DNA from: Mesorhizobium sp. Z1-4
GTDB taxonomy: Bacteria; Pseudomonadota; Alphaproteobacteria; Rhizobiales; Rhizobiaceae
Length of the DNA stretch: 64,000 nt
Direction: 5' to 3'
NCBI RefSeq assembly: GCF_004000235.1
Contig: NZ_RCIO01000002.1
Coordinates: forward strand, 451,501 to 515,500
Positions within the stretch are counted from its first letter, which is position 1; every line of letters starts with the position of its first letter. The notes beneath the pieces were generated by a model. It saw nothing but the letters and a program-made list of their open reading frames with translations, did no database searches and was not told the DNA's origin. Of the stretch, positions 25,523-35,660 are shown piece by piece. Both the position numbers and the translations under genes were made by a program.

Positions 25523-26455
25523 ATGAAGCTTTTCGCGGGAAACTCAAACAGGGTTCTGGCGGAATCGGTCGCCCGCTATCTCAACATCCAGCTTGGGCGT
25601 GCCACGGTCAGGCGCTTTGCGGATCAGGAAATCTTCGTCGAGATACAGGAAAACGTGCGCGGCGAAGATGTCTTCGTGCTGCAGTCGACATCCTATCCGG
25701 CCAACGACCACCTGATGGAACTGCTGATCATGATCGATGCGTTCCGGCGTTCGTCGGCGCGCCGCATCACGGCTGTGATACCCTATTTCGGTTATGCGCG
25801 GCAGGACAGGCGTACCTCCGGCCGCACGCCGATATCGGCCAAGCTTGTTGCCAACCTGATCACCCAGGCAGGTGCGGACAGGGTGCTCACCCTTGATCTC
25901 CATGCCGGACAGATCCAGGGCTTCTTCGATATCCCGACCGACAATCTCTATGCCGTCCCGGTTCTGGCGCGCGACGTGAAGGCGCACTACCAGCTTTCCA
26001 ACGTGATGGTGGTATCACCGGACGTCGGCGGCGTGGTCCGGGCGCGGGCACTCGCCAAACGGCTGGATGCACCGCTGGCGATCGTCGACAAGCGCCGCGA
26101 CCGGCCGGGCGAATCCGAAGTCATGAACGTGATCGGTGATGTACACGGCCGCGATTGCCTTCTGGTCGACGATATCATCGATTCCGGCGGCACGCTCTGC
26201 AACGCCGCCGATGCACTGCTGGCGCATGGTGCGACGAGCGTGACTGCTTATTGTACGCACGGCGTGCTTTCCGGCGGCGCCGTCGCCCGTATTTCCGGTT
26301 CGAAACTGAAGGAGCTGGTCGTGACCAACTCCATTCAGCCATCTTCGACCGTTGAAGCGGGACATAATGTGCGCGTCATCACCATTGCCGACCTCATCGG
26401 CGAGGCAATCTCGCGCACGGCATCGGAAGAATCGGTTTCGAGTCTCTTCGATTAG
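25523..26455 (+). CDS. prs: Ribose-phosphate pyrophosphokinase
   Basis: 310 aa, family-typical length. The N-terminus is [20 protein letters not shown]; the flexible-loop region is [10 protein letters not shown]; the metal-binding [18 protein letters not shown] and the PRPP loop [18 protein letters not shown] are all intact. It makes PRPP from ribose 5-phosphate and ATP for purine, pyrimidine, His, Trp and NAD synthesis. Its stop codon overlaps the stop of the convergent chrA gene, with no room for a terminator. Confidence 0.97.
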   Translation: MKLFAGNSNRVLAESVARYLNIQLGRATVRRFADQEIFVEIQENVRGEDVFVLQSTSYPANDHLMELLIMIDAFRRSSARRITAVIPYFGYARQDRRTSGRTPISAKLVANLITQAGADRVLTLDLHAGQIQGFFDIPTDNLYAVPVLARDVKAHYQLSNVMVVSPDVGGVVRARALAKRLDAPLAIVDKRRDRPGESEVMNVIGDVHGRDCLLVDDIIDSGGTLCNAADALLAHGATSVTAYCTHGVLSGGAVARISGSKLKELVVTNSIQPSSTVEAGHNVRVITIADLIGEAISRTASEESVSSLFD

Positions 26456-27759
26456 AACCATGTACTTGCCGCGATGCCGCACAGCGCGGCAAGCGCCAAC
26501 ACGGCAATCAGGTTGATGTGGTAGCGCAGCAGCGCAATCGCGGCGGCCATTGCAATGACAGCCGCCGAGGGCACGAAACTCGCTGGCTCAGGTACCGGCA
26601 GACCCAGCGGGCCCAGCCTCAGCTCACCGACCGTGCCGAAGAACACGTGCAGGCCGAACCATAACGCCAGATTGGCGATTACGCCGACGACCGCCGCCGT
26701 GACGCCCGCGAGCGCCGCCGACAGCCAGCGCACATGGCGCAGGGTTTCGATGTAAGGCGCACCGGCAAAAATCCACAAAAAGCACGGTACGAACGTGAAC
26801 CAGAGGGCCACCAGAGCGCCGAGCGTGCCGCCGGCAAGAGGGTCGAGACCCGCTTCCCTTACGCCGGCCAGAAAACCAACGAATACGAGCACCAGGATCA
26901 GCGGGCCGGGCGTCGTTTCGGCAAGGCCGAGGCCGGTCAGCATTTCGTCCGGCCGCAGCCAGCCATAGACCTCCACCGCCTGCTGCGCGACATAGGCAAG
27001 CACCGCATATGCGCCGCCGAATGTAACGGTGGCCATGAGGGAGAAGAAACGCGCTTCCGTCGCGAAAACGTGCTGAGGCCCAAGCATCACGGCCAGCGCC
27101 ATCAATGGAGCGAGCCATATGGCCAGCCAGATGACGCTTGTGGCGAGGAACGATGCCAGCGTTGGGGAGCGCGGAGCAAGTGTTTCGGTCTCGACGCCTT
27201 TCAGTGGGGCAGGAGGAAGTACGAATGCACCTGCCACAAGCGCCAGCAGGATGATTACCGGAAACGGTATTCCGGCAAAGGCAATCGCCGCGAAAGCAAC
27301 GATCGCGATGACGAGTGCGTTGCCCGATTTCAACGCGCGTCTGGAGATACGCAGCAATGCTTCAAGCACGACGGCAAGCACCGCCGCCTTTAGGCCGAAA
27401 AGCAGGCCTTCGACCGCCGGCACGCCGCCAAACGAGACATAGAGTGCGGAAAGCGCGGTGATGACCACCGCGCCTGGCAGCACAAACAGCAGCCCGGCGA
27501 TCAGCCCTCCCACGACGCCGCGCAGCAACCAGCCCGCATAGGTGGCGAGCTGCATCGCTTCGGGTCCCGGCAGGAGCATGCAAAAGTTCAGCGCGTGCAG
27601 AAAGCGCGCTTCATCGAGCCATTTGCGCTCGTCGATGAGGACGCGATGCATCAAGGCGATCTGGCCTGCCGGCCCGCCGAATGACAGGACGCCAATGCGG
27701 CCGAAGACGCTGACGAGTTCGCCATAGGATGGGCTGCCGTTCATGATCGACGCGCTCAT
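26452..27759 (-). CDS. chrA: Chromate transporter, long-chain CHR family
   Basis: 435 aa with two homologous halves of about six helices each, each beginning with a CHR motif ([17 protein letters not shown] near residue 21 and [19 protein letters not shown] near 245). The [17 protein letters not shown] and [19 protein letters not shown] motifs are conserved. It exports chromate by the membrane potential. Start ATG 27759 overlaps the stop of the rhodanese gene (ATGA), so both are expressed together. The stop overlaps that of prs on the other strand. Confidence 0.93.
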   Translation of the reverse strand: MSASIMNGSPSYGELVSVFGRIGVLSFGGPAGQIALMHRVLIDERKWLDEARFLHALNFCMLLPGPEAMQLATYAGWLLRGVVGGLIAGLLFVLPGAVVITALSALYVSFGGVPAVEGLLFGLKAAVLAVVLEALLRISRRALKSGNALVIAIVAFAAIAFAGIPFPVIILLALVAGAFVLPPAPLKGVETETLAPRSPTLASFLATSVIWLAIWLAPLMALAVMLGPQHVFATEARFFSLMATVTFGGAYAVLAYVAQQAVEVYGWLRPDEMLTGLGLAETTPGPLILVLVFVGFLAGVREAGLDPLAGGTLGALVALWFTFVPCFLWIFAGAPYIETLRHVRWLSAALAGVTAAVVGVIANLALWFGLHVFFGTVGELRLGPLGLPVPEPASFVPSAAVIAMAAAIALLRYHINLIAVLALAALCGIAASTWF

Positions 27760-28079
27760 GGGTCTTTGCCCAGCGTATCGGTTGGCAGGCCTGCTGCCTG
27801 CCACGCTTCGAAACCGCCGGCCAAATAGTGCGCGTCGACGCCCTTTTCTTCAAAGAGCGCGCAGGCGGTCTGGCTGACCTCATGGCCGTGAACGCAAAAG
27901 AGGACGACCGTTTGTCCTTCAAATTCGCGCCACCGGGTGCCGGCGTCCTGCGGCAAGAGGCGCAAGGCGCCCGGTATTGTCCGCCCGCTTTTGAGCCGCG
28001 CCTGTTCCTTGCGCACATCGACGATGGCGGCGGTGTCCAACATTTGCGCGACATTCGATGGGGTTATTGAGCGAGGCAT
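27756..28079 (-). CDS. Rhodanese-like domain protein
   Basis: 107 aa single rhodanese domain. The active-site loop CVHGHEVS (catalytic Cys near residue 62) is preserved and the EDVR-like IVDVRKEQARLKSG segment is at residues 18-31. It could transfer sulfane sulfur or be a domain related to chromate-resistance proteins; small rhodaneses and ChrB-type proteins often precede chrA in alphaproteobacteria. First gene of a two-gene chromate-related operon. Confidence 0.87.
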   Translation of the reverse strand: MPRSITPSNVAQMLDTAAIVDVRKEQARLKSGRTIPGALRLLPQDAGTRWREFEGQTVVLFCVHGHEVSQTACALFEEKGVDAHYLAGGFEAWQAAGLPTDTLGKDP

Positions 28080-28204
28080 GGTTCCCTCCGCATAAGATAC
28101 GAAGGGCGGAGCTTGGGCCGAAGCCTCAGGCGGGGAGTCCACCCATGCCCCCGCGCGCATGACGCTACAATGACAGCGTGCCCGCAACAAGCGGAAAGAG
28201 GTGC

Positions 28205-29080
28205 CTAGTCCGCTCCAGCACCGCCCGCATTCGCCTTGAACGCCTCGCGGATCGCGTCGGCCATTGCGGTGGTTGCCTTGCCCGTTGCGCCCGGGCGGCG
28301 GTACATAACCACGCTCGATGAATCGATCAGGCCGTAGCCGTCGACGGCGGTCAGTTCGCGGCACCCGGGGGGAATGTTGCTTCGCGACAGCGGCGCGATG
28401 GCGAGCCCTGAGGACACCGCCAGCCTGAGGCCGTTTCCGGTGTCGCTGCGGTAGGCGACGCGGTAGTCGATGCTACGGGCCTTCAGAAGCTCGATCGCGA
28501 ATTCCGAACACCAGCCCGGGCTTTCATACAGTGCAACAGGCACGGGCCGCTCTTCGTGAACGCAGTGTTGATCCGACGTCGTCCATACCGTCGGATCCTG
28601 CATCAGGACTTCGCCTTGCGGTTCGCTCTCCCACTCGAACACGACAGCAAGGTCGATGTCGCCACGCTCCAGCGCGTCGGTATGCAACGACGAGCGGCCG
28701 TAGCGTACAAGAACCTCCACCTGGCGGTGGGCCTTGGCGAATGAACTCAGGGCGCGCGACAGCACGCTGGCGCTGTATTCCTCGGGAATACCGATGCGCA
28801 CGCGCCCTTCGAGATCGGGCGCGCGAAGTGCCGCGGCGGTCTCGTCGATCAGATCGACAACTCGCCTCGCATTGACCAGAAGTTCGGTGCCGCGCGCCGT
28901 AAGCGCTACCCCGCGGGGCCCGCGCTCGAAAAGCGGTTCGCCAACCATCGCCTCAAGCCGCTTCATCTGCATGCTGACCGCGGATTGCGTGCGCCCGACC
29001 TCGTGCGCGGCGCGCGTGAAGTTTCGCGTGTCGGCGACGGAGACGAAGGTCCTGAGCAAATCGCTGTCGAGGTGAACCAT
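28205..29080 (-). CDS. LysR-family transcriptional regulator
   Basis: 291 aa. N-terminal HTH (DLLRTFVSVADTRNFTRAAHEVGRTQSAVSMQMKRLEAMVG) and a periplasmic-binding-like effector domain (about 90-290). The start ATG at 29080 is preferred over a GTG one codon upstream. It is read in the same direction as the rhodanese-chrA pair 125 bp downstream and divergent from the DUF1127 gene 52 bp away, so it may control either. The effector cannot be predicted. Confidence 0.93.
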   Translation of the reverse strand: MVHLDSDLLRTFVSVADTRNFTRAAHEVGRTQSAVSMQMKRLEAMVGEPLFERGPRGVALTARGTELLVNARRVVDLIDETAAALRAPDLEGRVRIGIPEEYSASVLSRALSSFAKAHRQVEVLVRYGRSSLHTDALERGDIDLAVVFEWESEPQGEVLMQDPTVWTTSDQHCVHEERPVPVALYESPGWCSEFAIELLKARSIDYRVAYRSDTGNGLRLAVSSGLAIAPLSRSNIPPGCRELTAVDGYGLIDSSSVVMYRRPGATGKATTAMADAIREAFKANAGGAGAD

Positions 29081-29132
29081 CACAAGACATCAATTGGAAG
29101 AATGACGGAGATCATCGCAATTCGTTGGTCAA

Positions 29133-29432
29133 ATGGCAATGCGCTCTCTAAGCAATCGGGTGGACGATGCCGGAGATGCCGCGATGGCTGTTGTTGCCGA
29201 TGATCTTGAAGGCTGTTTGCCAAGCCAGCGCGCAGATGGCTTGAGGTACGCCCGGTATTTGCGGCGGATCCTGCGCCGCCTGATCCCGGCGGACCCGTCC
29301 TGGGCGGCGATCGTTGCAAAGAAGGACGACCGGCTGTTGCGCGACATAGGATTGACGCGGCGCGAGGCGCTCGGCACCAGCGACTATTTCTGGCACGAAT
29401 GGAACCACAGCAGGGAACCCTGGTCGCTCTGA
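29133..29432 (+). CDS. DUF1127 domain-containing protein
   Basis: 99 aa with a C-terminal YjiS/DUF1127 motif: DDRLLRDIGLTRREALG. These short Arg-rich proteins are abundant in alphaproteobacteria and some bind RNA and affect sRNA turnover and phosphate or carbon metabolism (Agrobacterium DUF1127 proteins). The N-terminal 60 residues are basic and not family-typical, so the true start may lie further in. A terminator follows. It is divergent from the LysR gene. Confidence 0.75.
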   Translation: MAMRSLSNRVDDAGDAAMAVVADDLEGCLPSQRADGLRYARYLRRILRRLIPADPSWAAIVAKKDDRLLRDIGLTRREALGTSDYFWHEWNHSREPWSL

Positions 29433-29475
29433 CCTATCAGTCGCGCCCGACGCTCATATCTAAAGTTCCTCACTC

Positions 29476-29506
29476 CCCGCCGTCGCGAATGACGGCGGGT
29501 CTTTTT
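29476..29506 (+). terminator. Rho-independent terminator after DUF1127 gene
   Basis: CCCGCCGTC (29476-29484) pairs with GACGGCGGG (29491-29499) around GCGAAT; TCTTTTT follows to 29506. Confidence 0.88.
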
Positions 29507-29699
29507 CTATGCGGCAACGCGGAAACAGCATATGTGTGCAAACTTGCGCGCCGAAAGGCGTTCCGCTATAGAGCCGCCACCCGCGCAGACACCCTTGGAG
29601 GCAGCGCGGGGGAGGGCGGCCGCTAATTCCGGCCGCTTTCGACGTTTCGGGTGCGCCATTGCCCCCCAAACGCTCCAGTTATGTTTGAAAGGAACTGCC

Positions 29700-30368
29700 A
29701 TGAGCCAGAAGAGCTACGAGCTCCAGGCCGAGGCGCGCGATCGGGTCGGTAAGGGGTCCGCCCGGGCACTGCGTCGCAGCGGCCGCATACCCGCCGTCAT
29801 TTACGGCGACAACAAGCCACCACTTTCGATTTCCCTGCCCTACAAGGAAGTCCATCTGAAGCTGAATGCAGGTGGGTTCATGACCACGCTTGCGACGATC
29901 AACGTCAACGGCGAGAAGATTCAGGTTCTGCCGCGCGACTATCAGCTCGACCCGGTGCGCGACTTCACCATGCATGTCGATTTCTTGCGTGTCGGCAAGG
30001 GTTCGGTGGTGACCGTGAATATTCCGGTCCACTTCGCGAACGAAGAAGCTTCGCCCGGCCTCAAGCGCGGCGGCGTGCTGAACATCGTTCGCCACGAGGT
30101 TGAGTGCTCGGCGCCGGCGACCGCTATTCCAGAGTTTATCACGGTCGACCTGACCGGTCTGGATATCGGCGATTCCGTCCACATCTCGGCCATCGCACTG
30201 CCGGAAGGCGTGAAGCCGACGATCACTGACCGCGATTTCACCGTGGCAACGGTTGCCGCACCGGCGAGCCTCCGCAGCGAGGACGACGAAGCAGCCGACG
30301 AGGATGCGGGCGAAGAGGCCGAAGGCGAGACTGAAGGCGAAGAGGCCGAGGGCGAAACCGAAGAGTAA
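29700..30368 (+). CDS. rplY: 50S ribosomal protein L25 / general stress protein Ctc
   Basis: 222 aa, the long CTC-type L25. The 5S-rRNA-binding beta-barrel (about 5-95) starts [34 protein letters not shown]; the C-terminal TL5-like domain (about 100-190) follows. The tail (about 193-222) is an acidic low-complexity run built of GE- and EGE-containing repeats, longer than needed for the fold. SD GAAAGGA precedes the ATG. It forms a tight pair with pth 18 bp downstream, an arrangement widespread in bacteria. Confidence 0.96.
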   Translation: MSQKSYELQAEARDRVGKGSARALRRSGRIPAVIYGDNKPPLSISLPYKEVHLKLNAGGFMTTLATINVNGEKIQVLPRDYQLDPVRDFTMHVDFLRVGKGSVVTVNIPVHFANEEASPGLKRGGVLNIVRHEVECSAPATAIPEFITVDLTGLDIGDSVHISAIALPEGVKPTITDRDFTVATVAAPASLRSEDDEAADEDAGEEAEGETEGEEAEGETEE

Positions 30369-30386
30369 GCCCTGTCGGGAGAGAAA

Positions 30387-31103
30387 ATGCGACTTATCGC
30401 GGGTCTCGGAAATCCCGGCCAGAAATATCAGGACCACCGGCACAATGTCGGGTTCATGGCGGCGGACGCAATTGCCCGCCGCCATTCCTTTTCGCCCTGG
30501 TCGAAGAAGTTTCAGGGTTTGGTTGCCGAGGGTATTCTTGGCGGCGAAAAGGTACTTGTCCTCAAGCCGCAAACCTTCATGAACAATTCCGGCCATGCCG
30601 TCGGCGAGGCGCTGCGCTTTTTCAAGCTGGCACCGGCTGATCTGATCGTGATCTATGACGAACTCGACCTCGCGCCTGGCAAGGTGCGGGTGAAGACCGG
30701 CGGCGGCTCGGGCGGCCACAACGGAATCAAATCCATCGACGCCCATTGCGGCAAGGATTATCGCCGCGTGCGGGTGGGGATCGGGCATCCGGGCGCCAAG
30801 GAACGTGTGCACGGCCATGTGCTTGGCGATTTCGCCAAGGCCGATCATGCCTGGCTGGAGCCGCTGCTCGAGGCGCTGGCAGATGCCGCGCCGATGCTGG
30901 TTGCCGGTGACGACAACGGCTTCATGAACAAGGTGAGCCTTGCGGTGAAAGGCAGCGCGCCTGAAGCTGCTGCAAAGCCGGCCAAGGCCCCTGTGAAAGG
31001 ACAGAGCCACATAAGGCAGGCGCGGGCCAGGAAACCCGCGGTCGACATTCCCGAAACCGGACCAATGGCAGCAATGCTCAAAAAGCTGTTCGGCAAGGAC
31101 TAA
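30387..31103 (+). CDS. pth: Peptidyl-tRNA hydrolase
   Basis: 238 aa. The catalytic core (about 1-185) has [18 protein letters not shown] with the catalytic His, the [10 protein letters not shown] loop, [13 protein letters not shown] and [14 protein letters not shown]-terminal Ala/Lys/Pro-rich extension (about 190-238) is typical of alphaproteobacterial Pth and is absent in E. coli. It recycles peptidyl-tRNAs in the cytoplasm. Follows rplY. Confidence 0.97.
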   Translation: MRLIAGLGNPGQKYQDHRHNVGFMAADAIARRHSFSPWSKKFQGLVAEGILGGEKVLVLKPQTFMNNSGHAVGEALRFFKLAPADLIVIYDELDLAPGKVRVKTGGGSGGHNGIKSIDAHCGKDYRRVRVGIGHPGAKERVHGHVLGDFAKADHAWLEPLLEALADAAPMLVAGDDNGFMNKVSLAVKGSAPEAAAKPAKAPVKGQSHIRQARARKPAVDIPETGPMAAMLKKLFGKD

Positions 31104-31250
31104 CCCCTTTTTCCAGGGCAGCAGCTACGCGGTAGCGGTGCCGGCAAGATCGCGCGCGCTTGACCGCCCCTTTAGGCGACACGAAATCAGGAAGTTCGTG
31201 TTTTCGTGGGAATGCGATGAAAAACGTTACGATCTCGGCGCGGCAAACGC

Positions 31251-31279
31251 TTGACGATCGTGGATCCTTTCGCCCATAC
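31251..31279 (+). promoter_or_regulatory. Candidate promoter of ychF
   Basis: TTGACG (31251-31256) preceded by C, a 17-bp spacer and CCATAC (31274-31279), close to the alphaproteobacterial housekeeping pattern, 41 bp before the ychF ATG. Confidence 0.4.
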
Positions 31280-31319
31280 GCCGGGGCAATTCCCCACTTC
31301 CCCTTAGGACTGAACGATC

Positions 31320-32423
31320 ATGGGCTTCAAATGCGGTATCGTTGGCTTGCCGAATGTCGGCAAATCGACGCTTTTCAATGCGCTGACCAAGACGGCCGCT
31401 GCCCAGGCCGCCAACTATCCCTTCTGCACCATCGAGCCGAATACCGGTGAGGTAGCCGTTCCCGACCCGCGGCTTGGCAGGATCGCGGCGATCGCCAAGT
31501 CGAAAGAGGTGATCCCGACCCGCATTTCCTTCGTCGATATCGCCGGTCTGGTCCGCGGTGCATCGAAGGGCGAGGGGCTTGGTAATCAGTTCCTGGCCAA
31601 TATTCGCGAGGTCGATGCCATCGTGCATGTGCTGCGCTGCTTCGAGGACGACGACATCACCCATGTCGAGGGCCGTATCGACCCGGTGGCCGACGCAGAG
31701 ACCGTGGAAACGGAGCTTATGCTCGCCGATCTCGAAAGCCTTGAGCGGCGCACCGACCAGACGCGCAAGCGTGCGACGGGCAAGGACAAGGAAGCAATTA
31801 CCGTTCTGCCGATGATGGAAAAGGCGCTGGCATTGCTGCAGGACGGCAAGCCGGTACGTATGCTGCTTGACGGCATCGCGGCGGAAGATCTTCGCATTCT
31901 GCAGCGGCTCAACCTGCTGACATCGAAGCCGGTGCTTTATGTGTGCAACGTGGCGGAAGCAGACGCGGCTGCCGGCAATGCGCACACAAAAGCCGTGGAA
32001 GCGATGGCGGCCGGACAGGGCGCGCGCTCGGTCGTCATTTCAGCGGCCATCGAGGCGGAGGTCGCTCAGCTCGACGAGGCGGAAGCGCGCGAATATCTCG
32101 ACGCGATGGGGCTGGAAGAGCCCGGCCTCGATCGGCTGATCCGTGAGGGCTACACGCTGCTCGAGCTGATCACCTTCTTTACCGCAGGCCCCAAAGAGGC
32201 GCGCGCGTGGACGGTTCATAAGGGCGCCAAGGCACCGCAGGCTGCCGGCGTGATCCACACCGATTTCGAACGCGGCTTCATCCGTGCCCAGACGATCGCC
32301 TACGAAGACTATATCGGCCTGGGCGGCGAAGTTGCGGCCAAGGAAGCCGGCAAGGCACGCGACGAAGGCAAGGAATATGTCGTCCACGACGGCGACGTGA
32401 TGCTGTTCAAATTCAACACCTGA
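31320..32423 (+). CDS. ychF: Redox-regulated ribosome-associated ATPase YchF/EngD
   Basis: 367 aa, standard length. OBG-type P-loop [14 protein letters not shown] at residues 8-21; [22 protein letters not shown] switch region; NVAE in place of the G4 NKxD motif, which explains ATP preference; C-terminal TGS domain (about 282-365). YchF is a ribosome-binding ATPase linked to oxidative stress. The gene has its own likely promoter after pth. Confidence 0.96.
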   Translation: MGFKCGIVGLPNVGKSTLFNALTKTAAAQAANYPFCTIEPNTGEVAVPDPRLGRIAAIAKSKEVIPTRISFVDIAGLVRGASKGEGLGNQFLANIREVDAIVHVLRCFEDDDITHVEGRIDPVADAETVETELMLADLESLERRTDQTRKRATGKDKEAITVLPMMEKALALLQDGKPVRMLLDGIAAEDLRILQRLNLLTSKPVLYVCNVAEADAAAGNAHTKAVEAMAAGQGARSVVISAAIEAEVAQLDEAEAREYLDAMGLEEPGLDRLIREGYTLLELITFFTAGPKEARAWTVHKGAKAPQAAGVIHTDFERGFIRAQTIAYEDYIGLGGEVAAKEAGKARDEGKEYVVHDGDVMLFKFNT

Positions 32424-32440
32424 AGCCGGGCCGCCGGAAC

Positions 32441-33133
32441 TCAGTCCTCCAGCAGAAACCGGCGCGCGTTGGAAAAGAACTGGCGCCGGATGAGTACGGC
32501 GGCAACCGCCGTCGTTGTTACTGCCAACACCATGGGTCCGGCAAACCAGCCGAGATAGGCAAGCGCCATGAACAGGCTGCGCTGCCCGGCGGTGAAATGC
32601 TTGCCGGCGATGGTGTTCATTTCGCCCGCCCGCAGGGCCTGTTTGATCCGCGTTTCGGAGTCGGTTTCCTTTGGCTGCTGCACGGCGCCGATCAGGATCG
32701 AACAATAGTTGAACAGCCTGTACGACCAGCCGAATTTAAAGAATGCGTAGACAAAAATCAGGGTGAGGCCGGCCAGTTTGAGCTCGAATACCACGCGGCT
32801 TACACTGTCGATTACCGGGATGTCCTCGAACAGCCTCAAGGCCTCGTCTGTCGCCCCGAGCGCGGCAAAACAGCCGCCGATTGCCAGCATAGACGCGGTG
32901 CCGAAATAGGCGGCGCCCTGCTGCAGGCCGGCCAGGATGGTGGCGTCAACGATGCGCACTTCTCGCTCGGCGAGAACCAGCATCCACTCGCGCCGGCGGC
33001 GTGCCATCAGCCCGGACAGGGATTTGTGTCGCAAAGGCGAGTGATTGACCACAATTTCGAGCGTAATCCAGACGATCACGAAATAGGCCAGCGCAGACAG
33101 GTCGCTGGAACCCAATGCCAGCAGCTTGGTCAT
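32441..33133 (-). CDS. DUF599 family membrane protein
   Basis: 230 aa with four to five transmembrane helices (about 10-30, 70-95, 110-135, 180-220). The RKHSLSGLMARRRREWM segment and helix-3 FELKLAGLTLIFVYAFFKFGWSYRLFNYCSILIGA are typical of DUF599. Function unknown. ATG 33133 was chosen; upstream in-frame codons give no membrane or family signal. It ends 17 bp from the convergent ychF gene. Confidence 0.85.
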   Translation of the reverse strand: MTKLLALGSSDLSALAYFVIVWITLEIVVNHSPLRHKSLSGLMARRRREWMLVLAEREVRIVDATILAGLQQGAAYFGTASMLAIGGCFAALGATDEALRLFEDIPVIDSVSRVVFELKLAGLTLIFVYAFFKFGWSYRLFNYCSILIGAVQQPKETDSETRIKQALRAGEMNTIAGKHFTAGQRSLFMALAYLGWFAGPMVLAVTTTAVAAVLIRRQFFSNARRFLLED

Positions 33134-33243
33134 GGGATTGGCACCCCGCAGTTCGATACGGACGGCATAGGCACTCCCGGGTTGCTCCGCAAGCCGCCAA
33201 AACGGCGGCCGCCGCATGCGGGCGGCGCCCCTTGGGGGGCAGG

Positions 33244-33259
33244 GACGCCGCAAGGCGTC
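33244..33259 (-). other. Stem-loop at the end of arr
   Basis: GACGCC (33244-33249) and GGCGTC (33254-33259) form a 6-bp stem with a four-base loop that overlaps the arr stop codon; no T-run on the minus strand. Between here and 33133 are other GC-rich inverted segments but no gene. Confidence 0.35.
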
Positions 33260-33674
33260 AGTCGATGATGATTGCCTTGCCCTCGGCTTTCATGCGGGCG
33301 AGCCCTTCCTTCATCTCTTCTATCCTCTCAGGCGGGTGCCCCTGCCACTTTGTGATTTCGGCGACAACGCGCAATGGCTCGCGCGAGCGATACGACAGTG
33401 TCGGGTTGCCCGGAAATCTCTTGTCGGTCACGTTGGGGTCATCGAAAATCGGGCCCGTCGGTTCGACGACATAAATGCGCTCCGGCGCGCTGCCGAGAGC
33501 AAGTTCGGCTCCCCAGATGGCCGCATCCAGAGTGCCGGCGAAATAGACCCAAGAGAGCGGTTTGTTTTCCGAGAAGTTCGATTTGTAGCCGACGACGATC
33601 AAGTCGCCAGGCTGCAGGGCTGCGCGCGTTCCGTGAAAGTACGATTGTGCAAACATACTGGCATGAGCGGGCAT
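33258..33674 (-). CDS. arr: NAD+-rifampin ADP-ribosyltransferase
   Basis: 138 aa, the usual Arr size. Motifs: SYFHGTRAALQPGDLI (NAD-binding His), SWVYFAGTLDAAIWGAELA, ERIYVVEPTGPIFDDPNVTDKRFPGNPTLSYRSREPLRVV, and the C-terminal GHPPERIEEMKEGL. These match Arr-type enzymes from Mycobacterium and integrons closely. It inactivates rifamycins by ADP-ribosylation. The ATG at 33674 follows GGAGGACC; an ATG at 33713 would add 13 residues. No mobile element is adjacent, so this looks chromosomal. Confidence 0.9.
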   Translation of the reverse strand: MPAHASMFAQSYFHGTRAALQPGDLIVVGYKSNFSENKPLSWVYFAGTLDAAIWGAELALGSAPERIYVVEPTGPIFDDPNVTDKRFPGNPTLSYRSREPLRVVAEITKWQGHPPERIEEMKEGLARMKAEGKAIIID

Positions 33675-33953
33675 AGGATTTGGTCCTCCGGGACGGTTGG
33701 GGACCGGATACATGGCACACCCACCCTGTCTTGACGCAAGCCCCACCTCCCAATAGAGCGTAAGAATGGGACGAAGAAGCGGTTGACGCTCCGGTCCCCA
33801 CCTCGCCCTGACATCGTGAAATCCGCTGAAGAACGCCGCTCGCAGCTGGGCCTCATCCGCCGGCATCGCCGCGATGGAACATGATCGGGGCGCATGAGGT
33901 TATCCGTCGCGAATTCCCATTGCTTGCCCGGCGCTCGCCGCTACTCTCGGCTT

Positions 33954-34580
33954 ATGAACAGCCAGACGCATGTCATCATGGGGGCGGCGCTCTTCGGCAA
34001 GCCGATGCCCAGGCTTGCATGGGCCGCCGCTGCGGGCGGGATCGTGCCGGACCTGCCGATGTATTTGATCATCGCCGTTCTGCGTCTGAGCGGTTATCCG
34101 CTCAATCAGATATTCCGTGAAATCTACTGGGAACATTGGTGGCAGATCGCCAACGGGCTTGGCCACTCCTTCTGGATATGGGGAGGGCTCGCCATCATCT
34201 CAGGCGTTCTGGTTCACCGCCAACGCCATTCTGACGGACATGACGTAATGCTGGCCGGCCGCGCCGGCGCGGCGCCGCTTGTCTTCGCCTTTTCTGCGTC
34301 GGCGCTGCTGCACTCCTTCATCGATTTCCTGTGCCATCGCGACGATGCCCACATGCATTTGTGGCCGTTCACCGAATGGCGGTTCCGCTCGCCGGTGTCC
34401 TATTGGGACAGCCGCCACTATGGCGACTGGTTCGGCTTGTTCGAGGCGTTTATCGGCGTCGTGCTCGTGGTCGTCCTGTTTCGCCGCTACAAATCCCGGC
34501 TGCTGCGCGCCGCTCTGCTTCTTGTGCTTGCCCTCTACGTTGCCGTGCCCGCCTTCTTCTTTTTCAATCTGGGCGGCTGA
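33954..34580 (+). CDS. YdjM/DUF457-like inner-membrane protein
   Basis: 208 aa with about four membrane helices. Conserved polar motifs on the membrane face: HVIMGAAL, GGIVPDLPMY, LGHSFWIWGG, and LLHSFIDFLCHRDDAHMHLWPF. This His/Asp set matches the YdjM-like putative metal-dependent hydrolase family. Homologues in rhizobia are sometimes labelled cobalamin protein CobQ, which I consider wrong. No operon partner: 100 bp to the MaoC genes. Confidence 0.7.
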   Translation: MNSQTHVIMGAALFGKPMPRLAWAAAAGGIVPDLPMYLIIAVLRLSGYPLNQIFREIYWEHWWQIANGLGHSFWIWGGLAIISGVLVHRQRHSDGHDVMLAGRAGAAPLVFAFSASALLHSFIDFLCHRDDAHMHLWPFTEWRFRSPVSYWDSRHYGDWFGLFEAFIGVVLVVVLFRRYKSRLLRAALLLVLALYVAVPAFFFFNLGG

Positions 34581-34679
34581 CCGGCCAGGCCGGTCAAAGC
34601 GTCGGGCCAATGACATGATGGGGAATTGTCTTTGCCGCCTCAGGCGGCGATGGTTGTTCAGACATGAACAGGATTCGCC

Positions 34680-35141
34680 ATGACCGGAAAGAAATGGGCG
34701 TTCGAGGATTTCGAAGAGGGCGCGGTGATCGACCTCGGATCGAAGACCGTGACCGCCGATGAGATTATCGAATTCGCCTCGCAATTCGACGCACAGCCGA
34801 TGCATCTCGATGAGGACGCCGGCAAGGCCAGCATTCTGGGCGGGCTTTCTGCGTCCGGCTGGCATACGTGCTGCATGTTCATGCGCATGATGTGCGACGG
34901 TTTCCTGCTCGATTCGACCTCTCAGGGCGCGCCGGGCATTGCCTATACGCGCTGGAAAAAGCCGGTACTTGCAGGCGACGTTCTCACCGGACGTTCAACT
35001 GTGGTTGTGAAGCGGGAATCGTCGTCGCGCCCGAATCTCGGCCTGGTTACCTGCCGCCACGAATTGCTCAACCAGCGCGGCCAGATCGTTCTGGAACTGG
35101 AAAACACCGGCATGTTCCTTAAGCGGGAGGCGGCCCGATGA
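34680..35141 (+). CDS. MaoC-like hotdog dehydratase, subunit 1
   Basis: 153 aa hotdog-fold protein. The R-hydratase motif is visible as ASQFDAQPMHLDEDAGKASILGGLSASGWHT (Asp and His pair). It adds water to or removes it from 2-enoyl-CoA-type substrates. It overlaps the next, related gene by four bases, so the two likely form a heterodimer or paired enzymes. The start follows a weak ACAGG, well before DNA of normal codon use. Confidence 0.9.
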   Translation: MTGKKWAFEDFEEGAVIDLGSKTVTADEIIEFASQFDAQPMHLDEDAGKASILGGLSASGWHTCCMFMRMMCDGFLLDSTSQGAPGIAYTRWKKPVLAGDVLTGRSTVVVKRESSSRPNLGLVTCRHELLNQRGQIVLELENTGMFLKREAAR

Positions 35142-35608
35142 GCCTCGACGACTATTTTGCATTGGGAACGACGATTACGTTGGGCTCGCACACATTCGGG
35201 GCCGACGAGATCAAGGAATTCGCGCGCAAATATGATCCGCAGCTGTTCCATACCGACGAAGCGGAGGCCGAGAGGAGCGTATTCGGCCGTCTATGCGCGT
35301 CCGGCTGGCACACCGCCTCGATGTGGATGCGTTATAATCTGAAGAAGCGCGAGGATATGGGCGCGCGGCCCTGGGACGGCCCCGGTCCGCGGCCGGAATT
35401 TGGGCCGTCGCCCGGCTTTACAGACCTTAAATGGCTGCGGCCCGTTTTTGCCGGCGACACGATCACATTCACGCGCACCGCGCTCAGTCATCGCGCGATG
35501 AACACGCGTCCCGGCTGGCGTATTCTCACCATCCGCTGCGGGGCGCACAATCAGGATGGAACGCCCGTGCTGACTTTCGACAGCGCCGTGCTGGTAAAAG
35601 CCGGGTAG
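35138..35608 (+). CDS. MaoC-like hotdog dehydratase, subunit 2
   Basis: 156 aa with the same hotdog motif: ARKYDPQLFHTDEAEAERSVFGRLCASGWHT. The overlap (ATGA) with subunit 1 and shared architecture indicate a duplicated, co-translated pair. The substrate is unknown; such pairs occur near fatty-acid or branched-acid metabolism. The gene ends the block before the AT-rich control region at 35609. Confidence 0.9.
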   Translation: MSLDDYFALGTTITLGSHTFGADEIKEFARKYDPQLFHTDEAEAERSVFGRLCASGWHTASMWMRYNLKKREDMGARPWDGPGPRPEFGPSPGFTDLKWLRPVFAGDTITFTRTALSHRAMNTRPGWRILTIRCGAHNQDGTPVLTFDSAVLVKAG

Positions 35609-35660
35609 GGGAATAAGCTTCTCGATCAAAATGGAATAGTCCAAGTCTGATTATCTCGAT

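Noticed and set aside
30273-30368. Acidic repeats in the end of rplY considered as a microsatellite
   Set aside because: The repeats keep the reading frame and code for an acidic tail seen in CTC-type L25 proteins.
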